Source: Xanthobacteraceae bacterium (GTDB taxonomy: Bacteria; Pseudomonadota; Alphaproteobacteria; Rhizobiales; Xanthobacteraceae). From it: a DNA stretch of 64,000 bases. Positions 24,853-34,569 of the stretch are shown here, piece by piece (the first letter of the stretch is position 1; every line of letters starts with the position of its first letter). The DNA is taken from positions 202,574 to 266,573 of the forward strand of contig JAIELW010000011.1 of the NCBI GenBank assembly GCA_019752575.1, in the 5' to 3' direction. The position numbers were made by a program, and so were the translations under genes. The notes under the pieces were generated by a model that was not told the DNA's origin, ran no database searches, and saw only the letters and a list, made by a program, of their open reading frames with translations.

Positions 24853-25720
24853 GGATTTCAAGAACCGCGCACGGGGATGGTTTCGCGAGCTTCGCGACCG
24901 GCTCTGCACGGCCTTTGAGAAACTGGAGACCGAAGCGCCTTCCTCTTTATATGAAGGCGCGGCCGGGAAATTCGTCCGCTCGCCATGGGAGCGCACCGAC
25001 CATACTGGAGAGCCCGGCGGCGGCGGCGAAATGTCGATGCTCTCCGGCCGCCTGTTCGAAAAAGCCGGCATCCACATCTCGACTGTGCACGGCGAATTCG
25101 CACCGGAGTTCCGCAACGAAATCAAAGGCGCCAAGGAAGACCCGCGCTTTTGGGCGTCCGGCATTTCGCTGATTGCGCATCCGCGCAATCCGCATGTGCC
25201 CGCGGTTCACATGAATACGCGGCATGTCGTGACCGCAAAAGCGTGGTTCGGCGGCGGCGCGGACCTGACACCTGTTTTGAATGCGCGCCGCACCCAGGCC
25301 GACCCCGATACGATCGCGTTCCACGGCGCGATGAAATCGGCCTGCGACAAACATAAGAGCATCGCGGACTACGCAAAACTCAAAAGCTGGTGCGACGAAT
25401 ACTTTTTCCTGAAACACAGGAATGAGCCGCGCGGCATCGGCGGCATTTTCTACGACTGGCTGGACAGCGGAAATCGCGACGCGGATTTCGCTTTCACGCA
25501 GGAAGTGGGGAAAAGCTTTCTCGATGTCTATCCGAAGATCGTGCGCGCGAATTTTGCGAAACCCTGGAACGACGCCGAGCGAGAGGAGCAACTCGTGCGC
25601 CGCGGGCGCTATGTCGAATTCAATCTGCTTTACGATCGCGGCACGGTGTTCGGATTGAAGACCGGCGGCAACGTGAATTCGATTCTTTCCTCGCTGCCGC
25701 CGGTGGTGAAGTGGCCCTGA
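24845..25720 (+). CDS. hemF: Aerobic coproporphyrinogen III oxidase
   Basis: Oxygen-dependent decarboxylation of coproporphyrinogen III in heme synthesis. The 291-residue protein includes the signature region [40 protein letters not shown] and [14 protein letters not shown]. The C-terminus [19 protein letters not shown] is typical. It is translationally coupled to trmL. With hemA at 57 kb it represents two dispersed heme steps in the window, near the bc1 genes that consume heme. Confidence 0.96.
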   Translation: MTEDFKNRARGWFRELRDRLCTAFEKLETEAPSSLYEGAAGKFVRSPWERTDHTGEPGGGGEMSMLSGRLFEKAGIHISTVHGEFAPEFRNEIKGAKEDPRFWASGISLIAHPRNPHVPAVHMNTRHVVTAKAWFGGGADLTPVLNARRTQADPDTIAFHGAMKSACDKHKSIADYAKLKSWCDEYFFLKHRNEPRGIGGIFYDWLDSGNRDADFAFTQEVGKSFLDVYPKIVRANFAKPWNDAEREEQLVRRGRYVEFNLLYDRGTVFGLKTGGNVNSILSSLPPVVKWP

Positions 25721-25726
25721 AGCCAG

Positions 25727-25831
25727 TCGTCCTTCGAGACGCGAGCCTTCGGCTCGCTCCTCAGGACGAGGCTGAAAAATAAAACGACCTCATCCTGAGG
25801 AGGCGCGAAGCGCCGTCTCGAAGGATGAGGT
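25727..25831. repeat. Intergenic palindromic repeat (cctcatcctgagg...tctcgaaggatgagg family)
   Basis: Two hairpins: tcgtccttcgagacgcgagc...gctcctcaggacga and cctcatcctgaggaggcgcg...gtctcgaaggatgagg. They fill the convergent gap between hemF and the DM13 gene. Other copies are at 34454, 39603 and 50704. Confidence 0.85.
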
Positions 25832-25837
25832 CGCAGT

Positions 25838-26332
25838 TTACTTCCTCAAATCCGCCGGCGAGATCAGCACGCCGAACTGCCGGCACCAGATCACCACGCT
25901 CTGATAGTCGGCGAGATTGACGTTCGGCGGAATCGGATAGCGCTGCCCGCCTTTGAACGCCTGAATCTGACCGAGATCGACGGATTTGCTGAGCACTTCG
26001 CGCACGTCCCCGTTCGTCTTGATCCCGGATTTCGGAACCAGAAGCACGCGGTAGTCCGGACCCGGCCCGACTTCGAAATCCTGTTCCAGGAAAACAAGAT
26101 TCTTGTAAACGCTGACCGAGCCCTTGCCCCAATGAATGGGGTCGCGCGGGTTGGCGTGAATGAAAGTGCCTTTTGCGACGACCTCAACCTTCGTTTCTTC
26201 CTGCGTGAGCACATGGTTCACGGGTTCGAGCGGGAAGATGTAGGGGAAGAACCAGATGCCGGCCGCGAAACCGAACGCCGTGCCGAGCAGGGCGCCAACG
26301 ACGAATATAAGAAGAACACGCAAAAATCGCAT
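25838..26332 (-). CDS. DM13 domain-containing membrane-anchored protein
   Basis: A 164-residue protein with one N-terminal transmembrane/signal segment (FLRVLLIFVVGALLGTAFGFAAG) and a C-terminal DM13-like beta-sandwich domain (GSVSVYKNLVFLEQDFEVGPGPDYRVLLVP ... VVIWCRQFGVLISPADL). DM13 domains are thought to act in redox or electron-transfer proteins, often with a conserved Cys such as the one in WCRQFG. It is probably periplasmic. No neighbouring partner gives a pathway. Confidence 0.8.
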   Translation of the reverse strand: MRFLRVLLIFVVGALLGTAFGFAAGIWFFPYIFPLEPVNHVLTQEETKVEVVAKGTFIHANPRDPIHWGKGSVSVYKNLVFLEQDFEVGPGPDYRVLLVPKSGIKTNGDVREVLSKSVDLGQIQAFKGGQRYPIPPNVNLADYQSVVIWCRQFGVLISPADLRK

Positions 26333-26396
26333 GAATGGACTTTACTGAGAATAACGCCGCTGCCCAATAACAATACCGCGAGACATTATTTCTTCA

Positions 26397-26483
26397 TCAT
26401 GGCCGGGCTTGTCCCGGCCATCCACGCCTTATCTGACGTTCGATAAGGAAGGCGTGGATGCCCGCCACAAGGGCGGGCATGAC
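26397..26483. repeat. Intergenic palindromic repeat (cgggcttgtcccgg family)
   Basis: The left palindrome tggccgggcttgtcccggcc and right palindrome gcccgccacaagggcgggca have inner arms atccacgcctta and aaggcgtggat. It lies between the DM13 promoter side and the cca stop (26487), 3 nt from that stop. Confidence 0.85.
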
Positions 26484-26486
26484 GAT

Positions 26487-27737
26487 TTAAAGAATTGCCG
26501 CATCCACAATCTTCTCCAGAGAGGCCGCATCTTCCGGAAAATTCGCGGCGATCCAGGCGGTCTCGGCAGCGGCAAGCGTTTTGCCGAGCTTCGGCCCCTT
26601 CTCCACGCCGCGCTTGATGAAGTCTTCGGCGGAAAGCGGGAAACGCGGCGCTGTCCAGCTTTGAGGCAAAGAAAGCAGTGCGCCCCACTTCTCGTCTGCG
26701 AGCGAGGCATCGGAGTGCGCGAACGAAATCAGCGCGCGGTCCGAATATTCGTCCGCGCCGATGCGATAGAGCGTCTCTTTCGCATAGGCTTCGCCGCTCG
26801 CAGGCGTGAGCTGCCACCACCGGTCGCCCATCGAAACGAGACGCTTGTATTCGTCGTTCGAGAGCCGCAGCCGCTCGCGCAAGTGCGCCGCATCTTCGTC
26901 GAGACGAACCGCGACGGCCGCAAGCCGCCGCACGGCGTCCGGTACGATCTCATTCGATCGCTCGATCAGCGCGAGCCGCGCGAGCGCAGGCAATTCCGGT
27001 GCGTTCGCGAATACATGATCATAGATGCCGGTATCCGCCATGGCGATCATCGCTTCCGGTGCGCGCTTGGCGACAAGCAGCTTCATTATTTCTGCGCGGA
27101 TTCGCTCGCGCGAAAGTTGGTCCAGTTTGTCGCGCGCCCGCGCACAGGCGAGATAGCCTTCGCGGTCCGGTTCGCCCTCGCCATAAGCCGCGAAGAAACG
27201 GAAGAAGCGGAGCACGCGCAGATAATCTTCCGCGATACGCTGGTCGGCATCTCCGATAAAGCGCACGCGCTTCTTCTCGACATCAGAAAGCCCGCCGCAA
27301 TAGTCGTGCACTATGCCGTCGCTCGAGAGTGACATCGCATTGATCGTGAAATCGCGCCGTTCGGCGTCCTGCTTCCAGTCGCGCCCGAAGCGCACCACCG
27401 CGTGACGGCCGTCGGTTTCGACATCCTCGCGCAGCGTCGTCACTTCGAACGGCCTGCCGTCGGCCACCACCGTCACCGTGCCGTGCTCGATTCCGGTCGG
27501 CACGACTTTCATGCCTGCTGCCGTCACGCGCTCGATCGCTTTCTTCGGCTCGGCCGTGGTCGCCAGATCGACTTCGTGCAAAGGCAGTCCGAACAAAAGA
27601 TTTCGCACCGCGCCGCCGACTACGCGCGTTTCCTCACCTGCGCCGTTCAGCGCGGCGAGTACGTCGGCCAAGGGTTGCACTTTTAAGAAAGCGACTTGAT
27701 CCGCGGCGAGTTTCCGTTGCGCGGGCGCGCTCGTCAT
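26487..27737 (-). CDS. cca: CCA tRNA nucleotidyltransferase / poly(A) polymerase-family protein
   Basis: A class II nucleotidyltransferase that repairs or adds the CCA tail of tRNAs. The 416-residue protein has RVVGGAVRNLLFG and HEVDLATTA (metal-binding Asp cluster), RRDFTINAMS, and RFIGDADQRIAEDYLRVLRFFRF, all family hallmarks. It is the last gene of a four-gene unit (DUF1285-Nudix-DUF6111-cca) and overlaps DUF6111 by 4 nt. CCA addition is likely, but a poly(A) polymerase role cannot be excluded by sequence alone. Confidence 0.92.
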   Translation of the reverse strand: MTSAPAQRKLAADQVAFLKVQPLADVLAALNGAGEETRVVGGAVRNLLFGLPLHEVDLATTAEPKKAIERVTAAGMKVVPTGIEHGTVTVVADGRPFEVTTLREDVETDGRHAVVRFGRDWKQDAERRDFTINAMSLSSDGIVHDYCGGLSDVEKKRVRFIGDADQRIAEDYLRVLRFFRFFAAYGEGEPDREGYLACARARDKLDQLSRERIRAEIMKLLVAKRAPEAMIAMADTGIYDHVFANAPELPALARLALIERSNEIVPDAVRRLAAVAVRLDEDAAHLRERLRLSNDEYKRLVSMGDRWWQLTPASGEAYAKETLYRIGADEYSDRALISFAHSDASLADEKWGALLSLPQSWTAPRFPLSAEDFIKRGVEKGPKLGKTLAAAETAWIAANFPEDAASLEKIVDAAIL

Positions 27738-28000
27738 TTCGTTTCGCCCGGATGGAACTTGCCATCCTTGTCGATATACGCGGGAATATAAGTCTTGCCC
27801 GGCTGGTAGCCGCCGTAATGCGAGAACCAGACGAGGCTAACCGCAACCAGCGCGATCCCGGTCAACGCAAGCCACGCCACGACCTTCGCGCCCCAGTTTT
27901 CGCGGTCGCGTGCGTCTTTTTTCATCAGAAGCAGCACGATCGCGTAGATCGCGAACGGCGCGATGAAGAATGCAAGCTCGGTGAAAATGGTGCGGGCCAT
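27734..28000 (-). CDS. DUF6111 family small membrane protein
   Basis: An 88-residue protein with two hydrophobic helices (TIFTELAFFIAPFAIYAIVLLLM; VVAWLALTGIALVAVSLVWF) and a polar C-terminal tail rich in Gly, Tyr and Lys (GGYQPGKTYIPAYIDKDGKF). I recognise it as the DUF6111 type, of unknown function. It shares a base with the upstream Nudix gene and overlaps cca by 4 nt, so it is co-translated with both. Its order in this unit is common in Rhizobiales. Confidence 0.8.
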   Translation of the reverse strand: MARTIFTELAFFIAPFAIYAIVLLLMKKDARDRENWGAKVVAWLALTGIALVAVSLVWFSHYGGYQPGKTYIPAYIDKDGKFHPGETK

Positions 28001-28668
28001 TATTCGTATAGTTTCTCGTAAAGGTTTCGGATCATCCCTGCGGTCGCGCCCCAGATATTACGCTTTTCGAAGGGCATTGCGTAGAAGTGTCTTTCGACCC
28101 CTTTCCACACGCCAGAATGCTTGGCGTGGTTTTCCCGCGCCATCAGGAAGGAAAGCGGCACCTCGAAAACCTCGTCCACCTCGCGCGGATTGATCTTGAG
28201 GGTGAAGCCCGGCGCGATCAGCGCCACCACCGGCACGATGCGGAAGCCGGTGCCTGATAGATAAGAATCGAGATAGCCGAGCGGGGTTGCGAAGCGCGCA
28301 GGCAATCCGATCTCCTCATCGGCCTCGCGCAGCGCCGCCGCAAGCGGCGAAGCGTCGCCCGGATCGATCCGCCCGCCGGGAAAGGCCACCTGCCCCGCGT
28401 GCGTGCTCAATTCTTTCGAACGCTGCGTGAGCAGCACGCTTGGCTCGTCATGCGCCACGATCGGAATGAGCACAGCCGCAGGCCGCGGCGCGTTGTCGCC
28501 GATGCGATCCGTGAAATCCGGATTGAGCATGTGATCGCCGCGCGTGAACTCGCGCGCATGCGCAAACAAATCGCCCTGCGGTTCGCGAAATAATTTTTCC
28601 TTCGCGAGCGCGACAAACTCGCGAAGCGGGGGCGAGAATCTTTCTTCCACCAGATTGCCTTCGATCAT
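28000..28668 (-). CDS. Nudix hydrolase, CoA pyrophosphatase type
   Basis: A 222-residue Nudix hydrolase with the CoA-pyrophosphatase-specific region LLTQRSKELSTHAGQVAFPGG followed by the Nudix box GGRIDPGDASPLAAALREADEEIGL. In the box, Asp replaces the usual first Glu of GX5E, while the READEEIG metal-binding core is intact. It probably cleaves CoA or its derivatives to 4'-phosphopantetheine and 3',5'-ADP. It is the second gene of the DUF1285-to-cca unit and touches its neighbours with no spacer. Confidence 0.88.
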   Translation of the reverse strand: MIEGNLVEERFSPPLREFVALAKEKLFREPQGDLFAHAREFTRGDHMLNPDFTDRIGDNAPRPAAVLIPIVAHDEPSVLLTQRSKELSTHAGQVAFPGGRIDPGDASPLAAALREADEEIGLPARFATPLGYLDSYLSGTGFRIVPVVALIAPGFTLKINPREVDEVFEVPLSFLMARENHAKHSGVWKGVERHFYAMPFEKRNIWGATAGMIRNLYEKLYE

Positions 28669-29271
28669 TCAGCGCAGGCCCGCGATGGTTGCGGCGGGCG
28701 CCATCGAAAAAAACTCTCCGGCGGAGGAAATGCCAAACAATTCCTTGCCGTTGAGCTTGCGCGTCTCGCCCATCTCCACGAGATCGAAGAACAGCGCACG
28801 TGTGACGCGCGCCCACAGATCGCGCCGTACATGAAGATAGGGCTTCAAGCCGCCGGTGTTTTCCTCGGGCTCGAAGCGCAGCGGATGTTCGGCGTCGCAG
28901 CGCACGAGATCGTCCACATTCGTCCTGAACGACAGCACGCGGCTTGCGCCCTCGCCATCCACCGCCATCTCGACTGCATGGAAAGGCGCGTCCTCGACTT
29001 TGATCCCGACCTTTTCCACCGGCGTCACCAGAAAATATTTGTCGCCTTCGCGCTTCAGGACCGACGCAAAGAGTCGCACCAGCGCGGGTCGGCCGATCGG
29101 CGTGCCGAGATAGAACCAGGTTCCATCCGCCGCGATTCGCATGTCGAGATCGCCGCAGAAGGGCGGATTCCACAGATGCACGGGCGGCAGTTTGCGCTCC
29201 TTGCCCACCGCCGCAATCAGCGATTCCAGCCCCTTCGGCGCTGTCCCCTGATTCGTGCTGTGGCCCGTCAT
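28669..29271 (-). CDS. DUF1285 family protein
   Basis: A 200-residue cytosolic protein of the DUF1285 family. Family segments include VHLWNPPFCGDLDMRIAADG, WFYLGTPIGRPALVRLFASVL, DKYFLVTPVEKVGI and the closing RRDLWARVTRALFFDLVEMG. Function is unknown, and structures of this family have been solved as orphan proteins. It is the first gene of the unit leading to cca and is divergent from moxR. The 370-bp gap between them (29272-29641) holds a bulged palindrome pair at 29447-29611 and nothing else I can support. Confidence 0.88.
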   Translation of the reverse strand: MTGHSTNQGTAPKGLESLIAAVGKERKLPPVHLWNPPFCGDLDMRIAADGTWFYLGTPIGRPALVRLFASVLKREGDKYFLVTPVEKVGIKVEDAPFHAVEMAVDGEGASRVLSFRTNVDDLVRCDAEHPLRFEPEENTGGLKPYLHVRRDLWARVTRALFFDLVEMGETRKLNGKELFGISSAGEFFSMAPAATIAGLR

Positions 29272-29446
29272 AAAGCTACTCGGATTGTGATCGCGAAAAA
29301 GCGTGCTTTCATCATAGCCTAAACGCTTAAAAGCCCTTTTGGGACCGCCTCACTCCGGACCCAGTCGCGGCCTTTCGTGTGCATGGAAATTGCATGAACA
29401 TGCTTGGAATAAGTGAGTCGGAAGGCCGCGAATACAAGTACCGGCA

Positions 29447-29611
29447 GCAGTGTGGCGTTCGAGAAGTCCGCACCCCACCTCGGCACGCTCATTTGCGGAC
29501 TTTTCGAACAAAGCCACACTGCCAAGCAATATTCACTAGTGATCCTTTGGTTCTGACATTCGTAGAAGTGCCTGCTGCAACGGAATACGAATGTCAGAAC
29601 CGGATCACTAG
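29447..29611. repeat. Paired bulged-palindrome element, copy 3
   Basis: Hairpin 1 (29447-29522) pairs cagtgtggc-gttcgagaagtccgca with tgcggacttttcgaac-aaa-gccacactg, so the bulge is in the right arm. Hairpin 2 (29536-29611) pairs ctagtgatcc-ttt-ggttctgacattcgta with its complement, with the bulge in the left arm. Bulges face inward as in the other copies. Only hairpin 2 has CTAG tips; hairpin 1 is a third stem sequence. Confidence 0.87.
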
Positions 29612-29641
29612 AATGCCCCTCGCCAGCCGAAGGAGGAGCCG

Positions 29642-30643
29642 TTGAGCCCCGCAAGTCCGGAAAATTTCGACCAGATGATCGTGCGCGCTGCGGAGACGAC
29701 GGCGGCTTCCGTCAAAGCCGCACGCGCGGCGATCGGCAACGTCATCTTCGGCCAGGAGAAAGTCGTCGATCACGCGCTGATTACGGTGCTGGCCGGCGGC
29801 CATGCGCTGCTCTTGGGCGTGCCCGGTCTCGCGAAAACGAAGCTCGTAGATACCATGGGCACCGTACTCGGCCTGCTCGCACGCCGCGTGCAGTTCACCC
29901 CGGACCTGATGCCTTCCGACATCCTCGGCGCGGAAGTGCTGGAAGAGTCGGCGGCCGGCAAGCGTTCGTTCCGCTTCATTCAGGGACCGGTATTTACGCA
30001 GCTTCTGCTCGCGGACGAAATCAACCGCGCTTCTCCGCGCACGCAGTCCGCGCTGCTGCAGTCGATGCAGGAATATCATGTGACGGTCGCAGGCCAGCGC
30101 CACGACCTGCCGAAGCCCTTCCACGTGCTCGCGACCCAGAATCCGCTCGAACAGGAAGGCACCTATCCGCTCCCGGAGGCGCAGCTCGATCGCTTCCTGA
30201 TGGAAATCGACGTCACCTATCCGGACCGCGAAGCGGAAAAGAAGATTCTTTTCGACACCACCGGCGTCGAGGAAACGAAGCCGCGCGTAGCAATGAGCGC
30301 CGAAGACCTGATGGCGGCACAGCGCCTCGTGCGGCGGATTCCAGTCGGCGAGTCGGTCGTCGAAGCGATCCTCAATCTCGTTCGCTCCGCACGCCCCGAT
30401 AACGCGAGCAGCGAGATCGCAAAACAGATCGCATGGGGCCCCGGCCCGCGCGCGAGCCAAGCCTTGATGCTCGCGGTCCGCGCCCGCGCGCTTCTGGACG
30501 GACGCCTCGCGCCGTCGGTCGATGACGTGCTCGAACTCGCCGAGCCCGTCTTGAAACACCGCATGGCGCTCACTTTCGCTGCGCGCGCCGACGGCGCGAC
30601 GGTCGAAGGCTTGATCGGCAAGCTGAAAGCCAAGATCGGATGA
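29642..30643 (+). CDS. MoxR-family AAA+ ATPase
   Basis: A 333-residue MoxR-type AAA+ ATPase, a chaperone-like protein usually paired with DUF58 and VWA-domain partners. Walker A is LLLGVPGLAKTKLVD near residue 57, Walker B LLLADEINRASPRTQSALLQ near residue 122, sensor LATQNPLEQEGTYPLPEAQLDRF. The start is TTG 29642, decided by AAGGAGGAG six nt upstream; the first in-frame ATG is 10 codons later without such a site. The stop overlaps the DUF58 ATG by 4 nt. Confidence 0.93.
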   Translation: MSPASPENFDQMIVRAAETTAASVKAARAAIGNVIFGQEKVVDHALITVLAGGHALLLGVPGLAKTKLVDTMGTVLGLLARRVQFTPDLMPSDILGAEVLEESAAGKRSFRFIQGPVFTQLLLADEINRASPRTQSALLQSMQEYHVTVAGQRHDLPKPFHVLATQNPLEQEGTYPLPEAQLDRFLMEIDVTYPDREAEKKILFDTTGVEETKPRVAMSAEDLMAAQRLVRRIPVGESVVEAILNLVRSARPDNASSEIAKQIAWGPGPRASQALMLAVRARALLDGRLAPSVDDVLELAEPVLKHRMALTFAARADGATVEGLIGKLKAKIG

Positions 30644-31605
30644 ATGCACCCATCGACGTAAGCGGGGCACGGGAAGAAGAGATCGCGCCGGTACGGCAGG
30701 CGACGCAAAGTGCGCAGCACCTTGCCGCCGCCATGCCGCGGCTGATTCTCGAAGCCCGCCGCGCCGCCGCGTCGGTGTTTCACGGCCTGCACGGCCGCCG
30801 CCGCGCGGGACCGGGCGAGAATTTCTGGCAATACCGCCGCTTCACGGACGGCGAGCCGTCGAACCGCGTCGACTGGCGCCGCTCGGCGCGCGACGATCAT
30901 CTTTATGTGCGCGAGCGCGAATGGGAGGCCTCGCACACCGTCTGGATCTGGCCCGATCTTTCGCCTTCCATGATCTTCGCCTCGCCGCTCGTCTGGGAGA
31001 CGAAGCGCGACCGCGCGCTCATGCTCGCCTTTGCGCTCGGCGAATTGCTCGTCCAGGGCGGCGAGCGGGTCGCGATCCCGGGCCTGATGCGTCCGACCGC
31101 GAGCAGGAATGTGATTGAGCGCATGGCCGAGGCGGTCATTCATGCCGGTGGCGACTGGAAGAGTTTGCCGCCGCCGATCACGCCCGGCCCGCGCGAGGAA
31201 GTCGTGCTGCTTTCCGACTTGTGGAGCCCGGTCGGCCAAATCGTCGCCGCGATCGATCACATGGCCAAACGCGAGCCCGGTGGCCATGTCGTGCAAATCG
31301 TCGATCCCGCGGAAGAAACTTTCCCTTATTCCGGCCGTATCGATTTCCGCGAGCCGGAAACCGGACAAAATCTCACCGTCGGCCGCGCCGAGATGTGGGC
31401 GCGTGATTATCTCGCGCTGGTCGCGAAACATCGCGAAACCATTCGCGAAGAAACTTCGCGCCGCGGCTGGAGTTTCGCGATCCATCGCACCGACCGTACG
31501 GCGAGCGAACTCCTGATCTCGCTGCATGCGCGCATGGGCGAAGCGCGCGACGTGATCTCGAGGAAGCGCGCAAGCGTGAAGCTCGGCGAAACGGAGGCGG
31601 CATGA
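30640..31605 (+). CDS. DUF58 domain-containing protein
   Basis: The second gene of the MoxR operon; a 321-residue protein of the DUF58 family. The signature GENFWQYRRFTDGEPSNRVDWRRSARDD lies near residue 57, with LYVREREWE following. The C-terminal half, EEVVLLSDLWSPVGQIVAAI, is VWA-like. DUF58 proteins associate with MoxR ATPases and VWA proteins in envelope-stress or protein-maturation systems, but the target here is unknown. It is coupled by 4-nt overlaps to both neighbours. Confidence 0.9.
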   Translation: MNAPIDVSGAREEEIAPVRQATQSAQHLAAAMPRLILEARRAAASVFHGLHGRRRAGPGENFWQYRRFTDGEPSNRVDWRRSARDDHLYVREREWEASHTVWIWPDLSPSMIFASPLVWETKRDRALMLAFALGELLVQGGERVAIPGLMRPTASRNVIERMAEAVIHAGGDWKSLPPPITPGPREEVVLLSDLWSPVGQIVAAIDHMAKREPGGHVVQIVDPAEETFPYSGRIDFREPETGQNLTVGRAEMWARDYLALVAKHRETIREETSRRGWSFAIHRTDRTASELLISLHARMGEARDVISRKRASVKLGETEAA

Positions 31606-34442
31606 TCGGGCTGCCGATCGGCTTCACCTCCCCGCTGATCCTGCTCGCGCTCGTAGCACTCCCGTTGCTTTGGTACTTGCTGCGGCTGGTGCCGCCGCGC
31701 CCGCGTCTGATTCAGTTTCCGCCGACGCGGCTGCTTCTCGAAATCGAACCGAAAGAGGAAACGCCGGCGCGCACGCCGTGGTGGCTGACGGTACTGCGCC
31801 TGCTGCTCGCAGCTCTCGTCATCATCGCAGCGGCAGGCCCGCTCTTGAATCCGCCGCCAGCAACCTCGCGTGCGAGTGGACCGATTATTTTGCTCGTGGA
31901 CTCCGGCTGGGCTTCCGCCGCGCAATGGCAGAACCGGCTCTTCACCGCGAACGCGATCATCGCGCGCGCGGAAGCGGAAAACCGCCCGGTCGCGATGCTT
32001 GCGACCGCGAGCCCGAAGAAAGACGTTTCGCTCCTGCGTCCGCTGGAGGCGCGCGAGCAGTTGCGTTTGCTTACGCCCGCGCCGCATGCGCCGAACCGCG
32101 CCGACATTCTTCCGGGACTTACTGACCTTCTGAAGCGCCAGCCGGACGCTTCCGTGATCTGGCTCTCCGACGGCGCCGATCTCGGTGATGGCGAGGCTTT
32201 CATCCACGCGCTGAACGATCGCATACCTGCTGGCCAGCTCACCGTGATTTCCGGCGGCACGCAAAGCGCGCTTGCGCTCGCAGCGGCGGAAAACAAGGCG
32301 GGCGCGTTGATCGTGAAGGTGCTGCGCGCAGACACCAACACGCCCGCGAACGGCAGCATCCGCGCGCGCGACCTGCGCGGCCTTCCGCTTGGCGACGCGC
32401 CGTTCTCGTTCGCGGTCGGCACGCTGGAAGCCGAAGCGAAGTTCGAACTGCCGGTCGAGATCCGCAACGACATCACCCGTCTCGAAATCACCAGCGAACG
32501 CTCGGCTGGCGCGGTGCAGTTGCTCGACAAACGCTGGCGCCGCCGCACCGTCGGCATCATCTCCGGCGGCACCATCGAAACCGCGCAGCCGCTCCTGGCC
32601 GCGACCTTCTATCTGTCCCGCGCGCTTTCGCCGTTCGCGGACGTGCGCCTCGCGGGCAATACCGCGCCCGGCGAAGCGATTGCCCGCTTCATCGAGCAGC
32701 AGATTCCCGTGATCGTGCTTTCCGATGTCGGCACCATTCCGCCGGAAGTGCGCGAACAGCTCTTCAAGTGGATGGAGAACGGCGGCGTGCTGATCCGCTT
32801 CGCCGGACGCCGCTTGGCCGCTTCCGACGACGATGTGCTGGTACCGGTAAAACTGCGCCGTGGCGGCCGCGTGCTTGGCGGCTCGCTCTCATGGGAGCAG
32901 CCGCAGAAATTCGGCAGCTTCTCGCGCGAGGGCCCGTTCGCGGATATGACCGCGCCGGAGGATGTCCTCGTCACGCGCCAGGTGCTCGCCGAACCCGACG
33001 GACGCTTGGCCGAGCGCACCTGGGCGTCGCTTGCCGACGGCACGCCGCTGGTCACCGCCGAGCGCCGCGGCAAGGGCCTGCTCGCGCTCTTTCACGTGAC
33101 CGCCGATACGTCGTGGTCGAACCTGCCGCTCTCCGGCGCTTTCGTCGAGATGCTCCGCCGCACTGTGGGTTTAGGCAGCGCGGTCAATCGTCCCGCGGAA
33201 GAAACGCAAAACGCACCGCGCGCGAACGTGCAGACGGTCGCGCCGAACCGCCTGCTCGACGGTTACGGCGCCTTCACTGCGCCCGGCCCGACCGCGAAGC
33301 CCGTCGCCGCCGATTTCACCGATCGCGGCAATCTCGATCACCCGCCCGGATTCTACGGCCCGACCGAAAGCCTGCTCGCGGTCAATACGCTGCTGCCGGG
33401 CGACAAGCTCGCGGCGCTCGATCTGTCGAAGCTGAAAGCCAACGTCGAAGCCTATCGCCGCTCCGAGCCCGTCGATCTGCGCGCGGCCTTGCTCTCGCTC
33501 GTGCTGCTTCTTCTGCTCATCGACGCGCTGATTGTGTTTTGGCTTGCGGGCGGCATTAATCGGTTCGCGCGCAAGCGCGCGGCCGTGGCGATCTTGCTTG
33601 CGCTGTGCGCTTCGCTGTTCTTCGCAAACAGCGAAGCGCAAGCCCAAACGCCGCAACGCCTGCCACAGCAGAACAACGACTCGTCCTTGCCCTTCGAATT
33701 GCGCGCAAGCCTGCAAACGCGGCTCGCCTATGTCATCACCGGCGACCGCGAAACCGACAACATCTCGAGAGCCGGCCTCGAAGGGCTGACGGCTTTTCTC
33801 TCGGCACGCACGGCGCTGGAGCCCGGCGCCCCGATGGGCGTCAACATCGCGAGCGACGAACTCGCCTTCTTCCCGATTTTGTATTGGCCGGTGGTGCCCG
33901 GCACGCCGAAGCCCTCGAAAGAAGTGCTCGCCCGCATCGACGCCTATATGAAACAGGGCGGCACGATCCTGTTCGACACGCGCGATGCGCTCGCGATCAA
34001 CAATCCGCGCAGCGGCGAGGTGTCGCCCGCGACCGCGGCCTTGCGCGACATTCTCTCCTCGCTCGATCTGCCCGAGCTCGAAACGGTGCCGACGGATCAC
34101 GTGCTGACGAAATCGTTCTATCTCCTGCGCGATTTTCCGGGCCGCTTTACGAGCGGCAACCTCTGGGTGGAAACGTTGCCGGCGGACGAGGAAGAACAGA
34201 CGAACCGTCCCGCGCGCGCAGGCGACGGCGTCTCGCCGATTTTGATCACCTCGAACGATTTCGCCGGGGCCTGGGCCGTGAGCGGCGACGGCCAGCCGAT
34301 GCTGCCGCTGACACCCGGCGAGCCGCGCCAGCGCGAATTCGCCTACCGTGTCGGCGTGAACATCGTAATGTACGTGCTGACGGGCAACTACAAGGCAGAT
34401 CAGGTGCACGTACCCGCGCTGCTAGAGAGGTTGGGGCAGTGA
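31602..34442 (+). CDS. BatA-like N-terminal plus DUF4159 membrane protein
   Basis: A 946-residue membrane protein. The first 95 residues are BatA-like, with two hydrophobic helices (LILLALVALPLLWYLLRLV; VLRLLLAALVIIAAAGPLL) and an intervening FPPTRLLLE. A long soluble region follows (VWA-like; LVDSGWASAAQWQNR). Two more helices near residues 625-645 and 650-672 precede the C-terminal DUF4159 domain, which includes LAYVITGDRETDNISRAGLEG and ILFDTRDA. It is the third gene of the MoxR unit. The role is inferred only from its partners. Confidence 0.87.
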   Translation: MIGLPIGFTSPLILLALVALPLLWYLLRLVPPRPRLIQFPPTRLLLEIEPKEETPARTPWWLTVLRLLLAALVIIAAAGPLLNPPPATSRASGPIILLVDSGWASAAQWQNRLFTANAIIARAEAENRPVAMLATASPKKDVSLLRPLEAREQLRLLTPAPHAPNRADILPGLTDLLKRQPDASVIWLSDGADLGDGEAFIHALNDRIPAGQLTVISGGTQSALALAAAENKAGALIVKVLRADTNTPANGSIRARDLRGLPLGDAPFSFAVGTLEAEAKFELPVEIRNDITRLEITSERSAGAVQLLDKRWRRRTVGIISGGTIETAQPLLAATFYLSRALSPFADVRLAGNTAPGEAIARFIEQQIPVIVLSDVGTIPPEVREQLFKWMENGGVLIRFAGRRLAASDDDVLVPVKLRRGGRVLGGSLSWEQPQKFGSFSREGPFADMTAPEDVLVTRQVLAEPDGRLAERTWASLADGTPLVTAERRGKGLLALFHVTADTSWSNLPLSGAFVEMLRRTVGLGSAVNRPAEETQNAPRANVQTVAPNRLLDGYGAFTAPGPTAKPVAADFTDRGNLDHPPGFYGPTESLLAVNTLLPGDKLAALDLSKLKANVEAYRRSEPVDLRAALLSLVLLLLLIDALIVFWLAGGINRFARKRAAVAILLALCASLFFANSEAQAQTPQRLPQQNNDSSLPFELRASLQTRLAYVITGDRETDNISRAGLEGLTAFLSARTALEPGAPMGVNIASDELAFFPILYWPVVPGTPKPSKEVLARIDAYMKQGGTILFDTRDALAINNPRSGEVSPATAALRDILSSLDLPELETVPTDHVLTKSFYLLRDFPGRFTSGNLWVETLPADEEEQTNRPARAGDGVSPILITSNDFAGAWAVSGDGQPMLPLTPGEPRQREFAYRVGVNIVMYVLTGNYKADQVHVPALLERLGQ

Positions 34443-34453
34443 CTGTGCTTGCA

Positions 34454-34550
34454 TCCTCATGGTTCGAGACGCGCGACTTCGTCACGCTCCTCACCAAGAG
34501 GAGTCCTCATCCTGAGGAGCGTCCGCAGGACGCGTCTCGAAGGATGAGGA
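34454..34550. repeat. Palindromic repeat inside the MoxR operon
   Basis: Hairpins tcctcatggttcgagacgcg... and tcctcatcctgaggagcgtc...gaaggatgagga belong to the 25727 family. This copy lies between the DUF4159 stop (34442) and the next gene's ATG (34570), within an otherwise tightly spaced operon. Confidence 0.85.
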
Positions 34551-34569
34551 CAAAGGGCGAGTCTTGCCC